Of a stretch of 64,000 nucleotides of DNA, positions 22,031-33,806 are shown piece after piece. Origin of the DNA: Ignelater luminosus (lineage: Eukaryota > Arthropoda > Insecta > Coleoptera > Elateridae); NCBI GenBank assembly GCA_011009095.1, contig VTPC01000923.1, positions 1-64,000 of the forward strand, given 5' to 3'. The position numbers were made by a program, and so were the translations under genes. The notes under the pieces are model-generated. The model searched no databases, was not told the origin of the DNA, and saw only the letters and a program-made list of their open reading frames with translations. The stretch's first letter is position 1. Every line of letters begins with the position of its first letter.

Positions 22031-22640
22031 TACTTGATTCAATTCTTTTTTATTGTCTGTGCATGGTTTTATCTACAAATCTTATTTCTTTCACCGTTGT
22101 AATTGCAGGACACTGTGTTATTGTTTGTAGTTTTTCCAAATTGTGCTCATTGTATACTAGTCGTGCTTAACTTTCTTATGGTGTACATTTTGTTCAGAGA
22201 GTTAGTCTAGATTAGGCGTGGGAAGATTTATCAGTTTTCTATACTATAATTTCCTATGGGATTCGTGCTTTTCTCTGCACATTATCTGTCAATAAGAAAA
22301 TACTAAAATACGAAAGGTGTTTTAAGTGTTCAATTTGATAAATTAGTAAATTACATTTTGCGTGTCTGAGTCACCCTGTATAAACAGACAATTAGCATAA
22401 AACAAAAGGATAGACATGCAACAAGGCAGCTTGTCGATTGTGTTTGTGCTAGTTTACATCATAAAGAATTTATAGCATGCCAAACTTCAAAACTTGTTAG
22501 TTTTATTACAAATTAATCGTCTTAAATTAATAATGAGGGAAAAACCATTTAATCGCAGATGGCATGTTAAATAACAACATCTGTAAATAATAAATTCATC
22601 GTTTTCCTTTTTTGTATTCTTCTTTCTTGACACAATTCAA
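22031..22640. other. No gene; Tc1-like end motif at 22371-22382
   Basis: AT-rich. CACCCTGTATA at 22372-22382 looks like the right-hand tip of a CAGGGTG-type DNA transposon. No partner end could be matched with confidence. Confidence 0.45.
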
Positions 22641-22822
22641 AATGTTAACACCTGTTTGCTCGCAGTAGCGCGTCGCGACGCCTGCGTACGCAGAAGCAAG
22701 GATCGTGGCGACGCCTGCTGGGTTGGTCACCAGGACATGCATGGAAAACCTTCGGGTCAAGCTCAGGACCAGTGCTCGGCGTTTCCCAGCGGAGACTGCA
22801 CGGCGACGTCGCCTGAATTCAG
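22641..22822. repeat. GC-rich palindromic patch
   Basis: About 180 bp of roughly 60% GC (by eye) stands alone in AT-rich DNA. It contains perfect palindromes (CGTCGCGACG, GCGTACGC, GGCGACGTCGCC) and repeats of GCGACGCCTGC. Both strands are open for 78-90 codons, as expected by chance in GC-rich DNA, so I do not call a gene. It could be the hairpin-rich core of a non-autonomous element, an isolated regulatory CpG patch or a foreign insert. Confidence 0.7.
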
Positions 22823-25800
22823 GTGCGCAACCATTTTTGTTTACAAACACGATATAAAAAGAGAACATCTTAACATTTTATTGATGAAATAACGTAAATT
22901 ATAAACTTATTAAAAGGTGTGTGATGTGATAAGGTAATGATAATGAGAGTAAAACGGATGTTATTCAAGAGATGTAATAATTCTTAAGATTTGAATAAAT
23001 TTTTGATTCTGTGAGTGAATGCAATAATATTGAAGTGCCTTAAATTATGAATTGATTTAATTTTCCAAACGTTTGCGTGGTGTGTTCAGATACTTATTAA
23101 GAGTGTTGATAAAAAAAAACAATTGAATGAATGTTGCTTAACATAACAGTGAATCATTTTTACATGACTAAACACAGTTCATTGTTATTGCTTGAACAAC
23201 TACAATTTGCAGTTCTTAAGGTATGTATAAAACACAAAACTGTTACTTATTTATGTATATATGTTAAGTGACAAAAGAAAAACAAGCAGGTTGTAGCAAA
23301 GTCCTTTCAACTTTTTAAAATTATATTTTTTGTGTAACCAACCGACTCTTATGACAATAATTAAGATTCGCTAAATCAAATCTTGACGTTTTCAATGTCT
23401 ACCAATGCACAAAATTTTTTCAGAAGAAATCTGAATTTTATTAGAAAGCCCAAACCAAGTAATTTTTAAATTTTCAATACACCCCCATACAAAAACAATA
23501 ACTAGAATAAATATTTTAATTTTTTACTTATCAATAATTCAGTAAAATATCAAAATACGTGCAAAATCACAAGGTAGCTTAATTTTTTTTGCACATTAAA
23601 TTAAATGTAAAAGGTGGCCATGAAACAAAAAACTAAACAAAAAGGTATTTGGCAATAAAACTAGTCAACTGAAAAGTTTAAAATTGTTTTTCCATTTTTC
23701 TGTGGAACTTTCTAAAATTCGATAATAAATAATGTAAAAGAGCAATCAGGGTACCGTGAAATAATTGAAATATTTTTTCTTTTGTTAATATTTGTCAAGG
23801 CTTTTGTCTCCAGTTCTCCTAATTATAACAGTTGATGCCTTGTAAATCGAAACAAAGTAAAGCATAATTACAATTTTATATCTTATTATTACCACTCTAT
23901 ATGTATCGGAAATTTTTTGAGCCTTCGTATCAATCACGAGGTGAAGGTTTTGGGTATCTAAAAAGCAGTTGCGTAACACGATTTAAAAATGTAGAGGTTA
24001 ATATTGACTAGTTCTACCTATACCTCAAGTTGCTGGGATTTTGACATTTTTAAATGGTTTGATGGTTTCGACAGTCGACAAAGGGCCTACCTAAATTTCC
24101 TGATGTTTGGACAATAAAAATCTGACCTTTACTAGTTTATACTTCAGAATAAAATTCCAAAACCAAAAGATAACTTGAAACATGGTTTTCAGAAGATCAA
24201 AGCAAAAAAGAGTCTTTAGACATTTTTGGGTAGTTTGCTAATTTGGCTATCCATAATTCTGTTACTAAACTTAAGCCAGCATTATGGAAAAGTAACAACT
24301 GGCAAAGAATCTACAGTTGCTCATTGTTGGACAATAAGAAGGAATGAATCTAAACAGTTTATACTTCAGAATAAGATTCTAAACCAGGTGATGATTGTAG
24401 ACTGGGTTTCATATTGTATTTCACCAAAGTGTTTAAAACTTGAATTTGGTTAATTTGCTTGATTGTTGTATGCTCTTCAATTGATCAGGATCAGAAATGC
24501 CAATTGTTGCAAAATGGAATTTTGGACATATTGTAATTCTTTCGTGCAGTACTAAACCTATACATGCGCTTGATTTTGTCAAGAGATTTTTCGTAGTGAT
24601 AACTAAGGAGTTTAGATAGTCACTGGAAATGTTTAAACTCGGTTACGGTACTTTTTGGTCTTTAAATATCGAATTTTCATCATCATATTCAGCAAAGAGG
24701 AAAAGAGTAATCGTGTCTGTTCATGCAAGGAAGAAAGTAAAGTAACGCAATTGTCCAGCCAGACTACTTATTTCGAACAACAGTCTAGAGGCATGAGTAT
24801 AACTTAAATGGGAAATGTCTTGTGTTTAAGGAACGTGTTTAAATCATTTCTTAGTTTCCTTAGTAAGTGAATACTTCTAAATGTGATATGTTAATATCAT
24901 AAACTGTCAACCAAGTTAGTCTGATTATGACCTCATTTTAGATAGTGATAGTTTTGCTAGTGTGGTTTGAAAAGAAGGCAGATTCCAATTCTTGCCAACA
25001 CTTTTTTACAAAAGTAGTCTTGAAAACCGACAACACTAATTATTAGAAAATGTGATCAAAAACTGTAACTAATATAATTGCACATTATATTACTTACTCA
25101 TTCCACGATCCTAAAGTAACCAACTGAAACTAGCTACTGAGGGCAAAATAAGATTAAGTAATAGTAAGTAAAGGTTACATAAGTATAACATTTGACTTCT
25201 TTGAAATAAAACAAAAGAATTAAAAATTCATGGTTTTTGGGGTTTTCAGATCCTGAGCTGTGGAAACTTAGACTAAGATACAACAGAGATATTTAAACTT
25301 CCATATACTAGCTTACAAATACAACTTGGAAAATCTTGCTGGACCTAATATCCTGATCAGCTCAAATCAGAAGAAGCAAACTCAAAACTATATAACTCAG
25401 CTCATAGCCAAAACCAAAATCACTTGGCACTTTGCTGAAATCAATAGCAAAACTTTTAAATCTACACCAAATCTTCTACGAAGCACCTATGCTCACAGTA
25501 GAAGCTATCACTCAGCATTTCGTTCTAAATTCTGATTCAAACGAATCAAATGACGCTTATTTACACCTGTATTTACCAGCACAATAAAGCTATATAGAGA
25601 AATAAAAAACCAAAACGGAAATGTATCAGTTTTCTAAGAAATACAAGAAGATATAGGAAAAGATAATTTTACAAGAAATGAGTTCAGACGAGAGTTTCAG
25701 TTCAATGTCAAACAGAGACGGGATTCATTTAGACATACAGACTATGAAGTGTATGCTGAAATAAATAACTGATTCTCAGAAAATTTCGCAGATCAAGATG

Positions 25801-28279
25801 AAAGTTGTTTGCTGAAGTATTCTCGCCATTGCTCTGCCAACCATGCGTATGAAAACAGCTTCTACATAAAATGTAAGTTTAGATGATCATCGTCTATATG
25901 AGTGACTTCATCGTTACTTTATCTACCGCCCGAAATTGTATTATCCCTTTCCTTCACCTGCGTTCTCACTAATATATGTGATATGGCCCCTAATATCTGA
26001 AAAATCAAAAAATATAAATAAAAGAAAAAACTTTATAGCAAAATTCAAGCTTTTTCCCAAAACATACTAATCTTGTAATACCTAAACAAGACTAAAATCA
26101 CTTGCGTACTTTCATAAAAACGAAGACAGAATGCTCAGAAGATTGAGAACTAAAAGCTAATCATCAAGACGTCATATGTTGACTCATATAAATTTCTGAT
26201 AAAATAATACTGAGATAGTATTTTTGCATTGTTTACTTCTCTCTAAATATAAGCAAAGTTGTCAATACTGAACGACCAAAAATCCTTACTTTACAGTTTC
26301 GTCAGCAAGGATAATAATAGAATGGCAAAACGGTTCTAACAAGATGGTTCAAACACTGAAACTGCAAAGATTTGTATGTAGATACTACCAGATGAGTTTT
26401 CACATTGTCTGATTTCTCGCTATAGTGATTTGCATTCACCAACGAGATCTTCCCATATCACCGATCCTAAATTTCAAGTTGTTTCATTTTTCTCAGCTTC
26501 CACTCAGAACTGGCTATGGTGAGCAATAATCAAATTTTAAATGCCCCGTCATCATGGAAATATTTTTGAATAATAGAAACTTGACTCTGTAACATATTCA
26601 AGCACTAAAGACATCAATCCATCACATACATCTTGCTAAAATATGGAACGCGTGTAATAGTTCTGAAGCTTATGTTAACATACAAAACTACCAAGTAAGA
26701 TAGAGAAGGCGACAACAGGTAAAGTCAGAAATACTACAAGCTACTCGTACATCCGTTATATTCAATGGATTTGCATTTATCAAGCTCGGTTTTGAAAGAA
26801 AAACATAATAACAAACACATTAAGAAAGTAATCCTCTCTTACCCATCTATTTACTAAAAACAAAAAAGATTTTTTTTATAGAAATTGCCATTAGGATAAT
26901 GTTTGTAAATGTACAAATCTACTTTTTCTGATTGAATATACAGAATATTATTTGTTTTAATATATCCAGACAAATAAAAAGAAACACGAAATATTAAACT
27001 TCAGCTTTAATTTTCACTGCTTGAAACGTTTTTTAGGTTTCACAATAATTTCCAGAATGAATACTTTATGGGTCTGTGTTTCAGTTTCTACGAGAATTCG
27101 TGAAAACTTTTAACTTTCTCACATTAATTTTATAGCAGCCGTTGAAATATTAATTCCAGTAGTGTACTCAACGGTACCTTCTCAAATATTTATACAAGGG
27201 CGTAATAAAAAATTATAGTGTCGGAATTGCCATTTCCATAACTTTATATATTATGCGAGAGACAAATAATAACGTGGACAAAATGTTTTTTATCGATTAT
27301 GTAATTTAAGTGTAATTTTTCAAATATTCAAAACGAAACTTGACAAAATTAAATAAATTAACATTCTGATGTTTTGGGGTAAATTTAAACGTCAGTCTTG
27401 TAATCATTTTTAAGGTTGGTCGCATCAAATTACATCTCCTAGATTTAACATTAGAAAAACGAGGTAAGAGAGAAGGAGGAATTTCTCTTTGCTTAAAGCC
27501 GCCCGTTCGTTCATTCTCCGGAAATTCGGTTTTAGTGTTTAAAATATAGGTCAAACCAGGTTTATCATTTATTCATTGTTTGCTAAAGGTGTGTATCCCC
27601 AAGTGACCTCCAGTTCTTCATCAAATTGTTACTTGTAGTTGTGTATTGAAACATTAAATCGTGTTAGTACTAGAAAATGCATTTCCATTATGTAAGACTA
27701 ACCTGTTTTTACCTACTGTATTATTTTCTACTGTTATACCGTTTATAATAATTATTGTATGTTAGTATATTCGTGGGAGAGAGAAACAAACAATTGTATG
27801 TATGCTATTTGCCGGATTTCATTAATTCATTACAGCTTGCAATCTTGTTTGAAATAGGCATTTACCTATCAAAGCTTTTAATCGTATTTTATGGTTCCGG
27901 TTTTACTGTCTCTATCGATCCGATAACATCAATGTGATGATTATTTTTGCTTTTTTTTTAGAAAAAGGAACGGTTGGTGTAAAGGTCAAACATTTCTGAT
28001 ACCAATTACCAAAAACGCTTTACTTTTATTTAGTAAAAAGAGTCTCATTCTAACCTACAAATATTGGGATTTGTTTCTACAGTTTTTGAATACAACTTAA
28101 ATGCTGTAATTTCAAAACAAGCCTATGACAGAATCCTAAAAAACTATAATGTTGCAAGCCGTAGGTGACAAAGAGATACTTAGAAAAATTCGATGAACAA
28201 AGAAAACAAATAGTCTTTTAACTGATAAGTTCATGATAATGGAAGTGTATGAACTCATCAATAAATACTTTATAAAAAT
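22823..28279. other. Long AT-rich interval, no gene seen
   Basis: I found no recognisable domain on either strand. One internal direct repeat shares TTGGACAATAA, then TTTATACTTCAGAATAA, at about 24109-24155 and 24327-24375. Short open frames at 24226, 25326 and 27306 look random. Old repeat DNA is likely for much of it. Confidence 0.45.
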
Positions 28280-28759
28280 TTGAAACAAATGAATATAAAG
28301 ACCAATTATTATCTTCCTCATAGATATATCATAAAGTCGCTCAATCATTTGTCACGGGAAAAATCCGGAAAAGAAGGCTTATGCCCGTGCAGATCTAATT
28401 CCTGTGCTCGCAGCAGCTCGAACGCCGGAAATGGAATGGATTCACAGATGATTTATTCTAAATTGAAACAAAAACTCAAGAGACGTCCTCAGGGATTTCC
28501 TGAAGATATCACAGTCGATATGGGCGCCAGGGATCAGGTCGAGGTTATCGCGTTCTCTGATGTGATTCCACACCAAGAATACCCTGTATACTATATAGCA
28601 GATGCTATGATGATAGTGGACACTCTATATTTAGACCCTTTCCAAAACTTACCAAGGGAGGTTACACTAACCCAAGCTCAAAGCTTCTGCTTAAACAAAG
28701 TCACAGCAATGTGCACAGCTAATATGCGCTACAGAATTTACACAGGAAAATTAAGTTAA
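28280..28759 (+). CDS. Unidentified ORF, 159 codons; possible viral insertion
   Basis: This is one of the longest open frames outside the LRR gene. It sits in a patch clearly less AT-rich than its flanks (from about 28360), which suggests real or once-real coding sequence. The last 85 residues are most protein-like, with no low-complexity runs (segments VEVIAFSDVIPHQEYPVYY, NLPREVTLTQAQSFCLNKV). In the first third, another frame reads more naturally (AYARADLIPVLAAARTPEME), hinting at a frameshift around 28450. No signal peptide, zinc site or transmembrane segment is seen. My impression is of a single-stranded RNA virus nucleoprotein-like piece, integrated long ago, but that is a guess. An exon of an unknown host gene is the alternative. 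AATAAATAAATA follows about 105 bases after the stop. Confidence 0.4.
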   Translation: MKQMNIKTNYYLPHRYIIKSLNHLSREKSGKEGLCPCRSNSCARSSSNAGNGMDSQMIYSKLKQKLKRRPQGFPEDITVDMGARDQVEVIAFSDVIPHQEYPVYYIADAMMIVDTLYLDPFQNLPREVTLTQAQSFCLNKVTAMCTANMRYRIYTGKLS

Positions 28760-28863
28760 GTAATCACTCCAAGCCAAAGCCAAAGAAACATGAATATGGA
28801 ACCACTAGATTTCACAAGCCAAATTATAGAATTTTGTATTTGATCTCGGTAAGACTCCAGTTT

Positions 28864-28875
28864 AATAAATAAATA
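28864..28875 (+). promoter_or_regulatory. AATAAA poly(A) signal-like tract
   Basis: AATAAATAAATA about 105 bases after the stop of the ORF at 28280-28759. It would serve that ORF if it is transcribed, but such words are frequent by chance in this AT-rich DNA. Confidence 0.25.
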
Positions 28876-31585
28876 TCATTATAAAATTAAGTTCATTAGC
28901 CTTGGGCACCCATTTATTGATAAAATTGACTTGATTACATTACACAAACCAAATAAACAGCCAATAAATGTGTTAATCTAACAGCACCTTAACGTGATAA
29001 ATAACAGCTGAATATTGTCCAGTTGAATGGAAGACGCTACCAAGGCTTGGATGTAGTGCCATAGAAATTCTTCGTGGTTTACAAGATTTCCGGTGACTTA
29101 CGGAGTGGTCAATGGCCCCTCACGTGCTTTGACGATAGCGCACACAAAGGAAAATATTCTAATCATAAGCGGAACACTATTCAAGCATTAAAGCATCGAT
29201 AGCGCAATAACATTTAATTTTACGAAGTTAACAAAAGTCCATTGTTATCAAATAAATCTTGAAAACGAAAGAGTCACTAAACGATATTTATTTTATTGAC
29301 AAAGAGTTCATCAAAACTAAAACCCAGGGGGTTCGTTGCAATGTTTACAGTCCCAGTACTGCACCGGACGAAATGCGGTTAACCTACGGTACGATAATTA
29401 AAAGGAATTTTCTATTTTCTTAGCACTCACAAAACTGTTATTTTAAGTCTGCTAAAAACAAGCGTAAATTAAATTTACAGCACCACTTCTGATGAATTCG
29501 CGAACGAAGAATCTTCCATACGACACGACAAAACAACGCCCCCTTATGGACACACGAAGATGACTTTCACTCTTGTAACTCCGCGTTTTCCGGGCGACGC
29601 CCTGCGACAGGTTTAAAAAAAAGCATACATAGATGTAATGTGTTTCTATGTACAATGGAAAATTTAAGCGTGAATTCTTTTATATTGAAACGAACTTAGC
29701 CCGAGACGGCGTAAATCTAGGAAACATACTTGTGTTAAAATAAAACCTAAGTCCGTCTGTTTCCCTGGCTTTTTGGTAGTGCTTTTGAAAAAACTCTCAC
29801 TTCTTCAAGATACTGAAACGTAGACGACACGGCCCTGCGATTGTTACTCTTTCTGGGTTTCGAGAATTGATCTATTGATTATCGATGCAGGTAGAAGTTC
29901 GTTTTTAGTAGTTTAGTATTTTTGCACTTTTGAAGTCATTTACCTTAAAATTTCATATTGAGTGACTGCAGGCAATGCGTTGCGCGTCGTGTCAGATGTA
30001 AACATGGCCTTGTTATTACTGTCTGCTTGACATATTTTATAAAATACGTCATGGTGCCAAGTGGAGTTTCGTTTGTCATCAAGTCTTTGCGCTGATTGCG
30101 CACGCTACAGTCGTTAACTGTCCTTGTTCTGTTGATATGATACTGTCAGTATCCACTTGCTTTGTTTCTTTAGGTTCTTAGCATTCTTAATATTAACTGG
30201 GCCGTTGTACACCCACTTATGTCGACATTCCATATTCGTTCAGCAGAGATAAATGGGTCCAGATCGATGTTGATTTTCCAGATTTAAAAACACTTATCAA
30301 TGTTCATTTTATTGAAGCTCGTAATGCAGGTTAAACTCGTCACTTTGGTTTACAAAAAAAGTGTTGGGTATTGTGCAGAGAAGTGAGCAAAGAGCGACCT
30401 GCCACCCTGATCGGAATTAAGTAGACTTCTGGTCGCCGATCGTCTCTTCCATATCTGCTCCAAACATCTCCTAGGCCGTCTTACAAGTTTTTTCTCGCCA
30501 CTCCATGCATGAAACACCAAGGGAACGTCACAGTGTCATGTGTTGTGCGGACAGATGAGAACGTTGACTGCTGTTTTATTTTGATTCCATTCATCACCAT
30601 TGAATCCAAATTTACGTTTATGACCAATACTACTACTTTTGCCAACTAGTTGGCACTTTCTTTTTGTTTGCCTCCATAAACACTGAATGTGCGTCAAACA
30701 AATTCTGTTGCTGCCTTTACTACGTTACTATTACCATTACAGCTTCCTTAAGAACTCGACCTTTAATTGTGAGTTGACCTACCCTTTTACTTCTTGGCAT
30801 TGTTTTTGCAATAGAAAGAGCAGCCCAAAATTGAAAAAACAAGTTTTACATAGCAAAGCTTGTACGTTTCAAGATATAATATCGCTAGTGCTTCAAGGCC
30901 TACCCATTTGCAGAAATTTAAGGTTTTTTAAGAAGTCAGGATACTGTAAAATCTGTAAACCTGCAAGATCTTAGAGATTCGCGAAGATTTTTGGCTTTGT
31001 AAGGTCCTGAATACCCACGAAAGCCACGGAGTGAACAAGTGCAAGAATGTGAAGGTCTGCAATAACTTCGGACCTAAACCTAGAAGACGCAGGTTCAGCC
31101 AGCGACACATCTTGCTAAAATTCAAATTTTTCAAATGCAAAACATTTGATAAGTTTTCAAAGTCAAAAAGCTGATAACCAATTAAAGCAGCAGCTATCTA
31201 ATGGCAGGTATTCATAAGCATTTATTTGTTTTTTCGAACAAGACCCTTGGCATGGATAAAACTCATTAAGGGTCACTTACCAATTGATCTATCCCTTCGT
31301 GAACTTCCCAAATTTTCGTATGATACTGTTCATTTTATTAAACTTAAACATCATGGTTGCTATGGTGGGTCAGCCAGCTCCAGATTTAAGTGAGTAGGTA
31401 TGGAATTGCAAGAAAAGCTAAGTTCGAGGAAACACCAATTTGAAAGCAATTAACGTGACAAATCCAAGTAGTAAAAATGACGACTACACGAAATACATAT
31501 TGTATAATGTAAACTGGTAATTTACTACAATCAAATAAGTGAAATTAGAGTGGAAAAGGCCAAATCGATATAATGGCGTATTACA
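28876..31585. other. No gene; modest GC-richer patches
   Basis: Nothing is recognised. Less AT-rich patches occur at about 29490-29600 and 29950-30600 with no coherent open frame. They may be worn elements or regulatory DNA. Confidence 0.4.
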
Positions 31586-31822
31586 TTAATAAGAGATCGT
31601 AATTTCAAGTCTCACGACAAGAGATCTGGGAGTTAGACCATTTTCAATACGTCCGTCCTTTGGAAGATCCATTTGTCTCTGGATTTTTACAATTCCTTTG
31701 GATGATAAACTTCCCATCGCATCGTGTTCAATATCACAAATTACTTTTCGTATTTCTTGCTCACTGTAGCCTTTTTCAACTTCAATCGGCATTAGTTTTG
31801 GGTCGACTATAATCACTCGCAC
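31586..31822 (-). CDS. Unidentified short ORF, 78 codons
   Basis: The minus strand is open with a protein-like, charged sequence (KLMPIEVEKGYSEQEIRKVI and LPKDGRIENGLTPRS) that is not low complexity, unlike most short frames here. The first codon of the stretch is GTG, so a true start is not evident. It may be an internal exon or a fragment of a mobile or viral gene. I recognise no family, and chance is not excluded. Confidence 0.25.
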   Translation of the reverse strand: MRVIIVDPKLMPIEVEKGYSEQEIRKVICDIEHDAMGSLSSKGIVKIQRQMDLPKDGRIENGLTPRSLVVRLEITISY

Positions 31823-32521
31823 TACAAAGTCGCGTGATCAATATGATCACACGTAACCTGCCACAACAGCTTATTACCCAAACTGACGCTCCACTTACTA
31901 TTAACAGTATTCTGATCACAAATATCTCTGCTTTGCAATCAAAACAAGATGCTTGCAGCTACTAAGCTTGTTCTAAGTATCTTGAAGAAAAAAACCAAAG
32001 CTGAGCAAGAAACACAGATGCCTTATAAAGATCGACAGCAAAATATTCAGCTCAGTTAAGTTTGAATAATCCGAATCCCAACGCTAAACTACACAAAAGA
32101 ATTGAAACCCAAAGACATTTTTTTTGAAACAAGCTGAGATGAAAAGAAGCAGAGTTGACTTCAACGTTTGAGTTAAATTCTTCCTAGTAACTAGCTTGAA
32201 GTTGGTAAGGGTGACTACTTCTGGACTTTTAACAATCCTTGGCTAGTCTGATTGCATGCAAAGTCATCAGAATCAATTCATATGTAATAGAGAATATTTT
32301 AATTAATTAATTAATGCGGTAATGACTCAAAATAGTTTAGCCAAGAAGATATAGAACCAAACAACAATCTAATTTTAGATTAAATGCTGAAAATGATTTC
32401 TCTCTGCAATAATGAAAGCTTCGAGTCTTTTCACTATGTTGTATCTCAATAAGGGGATTTGTTTATAGGGACTCTTCTGCCTAGCGTGACCTGTAGTATA
32501 ATCCTCTAAAATATCGTGACA
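31823..32521. other. No gene seen
   Basis: AT-rich DNA up to the mariner insertion, with no recognisable features apart from a TTAATTAATTAATTAATG tract near 32300. Confidence 0.5.
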
Positions 32522-33806
32522 TAACACATGGGTCATTAAGTCCCGGGACTGACACACAGATGGCGTCGCCAATACCATGCCGCTTTTGTTTGTCGATAGT
32601 ACCAACCTTCAGAAGATACGTGTAAAAATTTCATGACGTTCGGTTCAGTCGTTGTCAAGATATTGAACGTTAAATGACGCTACATTTGTTTTTGTTTAAC
32701 AATGGATAAAAACGAGTCTCGTGTGTTAATCAAACACTGTTTTTTGATGGGAAAAACTACTGTTCAAGCTTAGCAATGGCTTGAAAAGTGTTACCGAGAA
32801 AGGTGCCCATCGAAAACAACCATTTGCCGATGGTATGCGGATTTTAAACGCGGTTGAACAACCACCGAAGACGCGGAGCGCCCAGGTCGTCCAATTGAGG
32901 TGGCTACGCCCGAAAACATCCAAAAAGTTCTGAAAATTGTTATGTCCGATCGTAAAGTGAAGTTGCAAGAGATGGCTGACATTCTAAAGATATCAAAAGG
33001 CACCGTGTTCAAAATTATGCATGAAAATTTGAGTATGAAAAAACTTTTGTCCAAGTGAGTGCCGCGTTTGCTCACAGTGGAACAAAAACAACAACGAATT
33101 GATGATTCGGAGCGCTGTTTGAAGCTGTTTACGCGTGATATAGAGGATTTTTTGCGTCGGTACATAACATGGATTCATCACTATACGCCGGAGTCGCAAA
33201 TCGCGTCAGCCGAATGGAGAGAAGAGGGCGAAAGCCGGCCGAAGCGTCCGAAGACACAACAGTCAGCAGGCAAGGTCATGGCCTCTGTATTTTGGGACAC
33301 GCATGGAATTTTGCTTATCGACTTTCTTCCGAAGGGCCGGACGATCAACAGCGACTACTACATTGCATTATTGGATCGATTGGATGACGCAATCAAGCAG
33401 AAAAGGCCTCACATGGCAAAGAAAAAAACCGATGTTTCACCAAGACAATGCACCGATCCACAAGTCGATGAAAACGATGGTGAAATTGAATGATTTACGA
33501 TTTGAATTGCTTCCACAACCTCCATATTCATCAGATCTGGCCCCATCTGACTTCTACCTGTTCGCAGATCTTAAAAAGATGCTCCAGGGAAAGAGATTTG
33601 GCTTCGATGATGAGGTTATAGCCGCAACGGAAGCCTATTTTGAGGCAAAAGACAAATCGTTCTATAAGAAAGGCATCGAAAGTTTAGAAAAACGTTGGAA
33701 TGATTGTATCGCTATAGAAGGTGACTATGTTGATGAATAAAGTCGAATTTTGCCAAAAAAATGTGTTTTTACTGGTTAGTCCCGGGACTTAATGACCCAT
33801 GTGTTA
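32522..33806 (+). mobile_element. Near full-length mariner element with intact ends
   Basis: A 1,281 bp unit (32524-33804) is flanked by the TA target duplication (32522-32523, 33805-33806). It has perfect 27 bp terminal inverted repeats (32524-32550 and 33778-33804) beginning ACACATGGGTCATTAAGTCC and containing the palindrome AGTCCCGGGACT. Length, TA site and gene order are those of mariner elements. The perfect repeats suggest a fairly young insertion, but the transposase inside is dead (see the separate entry). Confidence 0.95.
32702..33740 (+). pseudogene. Inactive mariner transposase
   Basis: The frame starts at ATG 32702 (MDKNESRVLIKHCFLMGKTT) and ends VDE-stop at 33740, the usual mariner length near 345 codons. 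The paired HTH part is readable (TICRWYADFKRG, then KISKGTVFKIMHENL). In-frame stops lie at 32771-32773, 32855-32857 and 33056-33058. A one-base shift in the A-run near 33421-33428 moves the rest to another frame. The first catalytic aspartate is gone: the family normally has a short MDE-type block between RYxT and WIHHYTPES, but here RRYIT joins WIHHYTPES directly (near 33165), fitting an in-frame loss of about three codons. The second and third aspartates remain (FHQDNAPIHKS; SSDLAPSDFYLF), 34 residues apart, the D34D spacing of true mariners. Confidence 0.93.

Noticed and set aside
22596-22892. Overlapping 90- and 78-codon frames in the GC-rich patch
   Set aside because: GC-rich DNA has few stops on either strand. 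Neither product resembles a protein family, and the flanking ends are AT-rich filler.
30395-30445. Second 5S-like fragment (GATCGGAATTAAGTAG)
   Set aside because: The match is short and imperfect, with no surrounding 5S structure.
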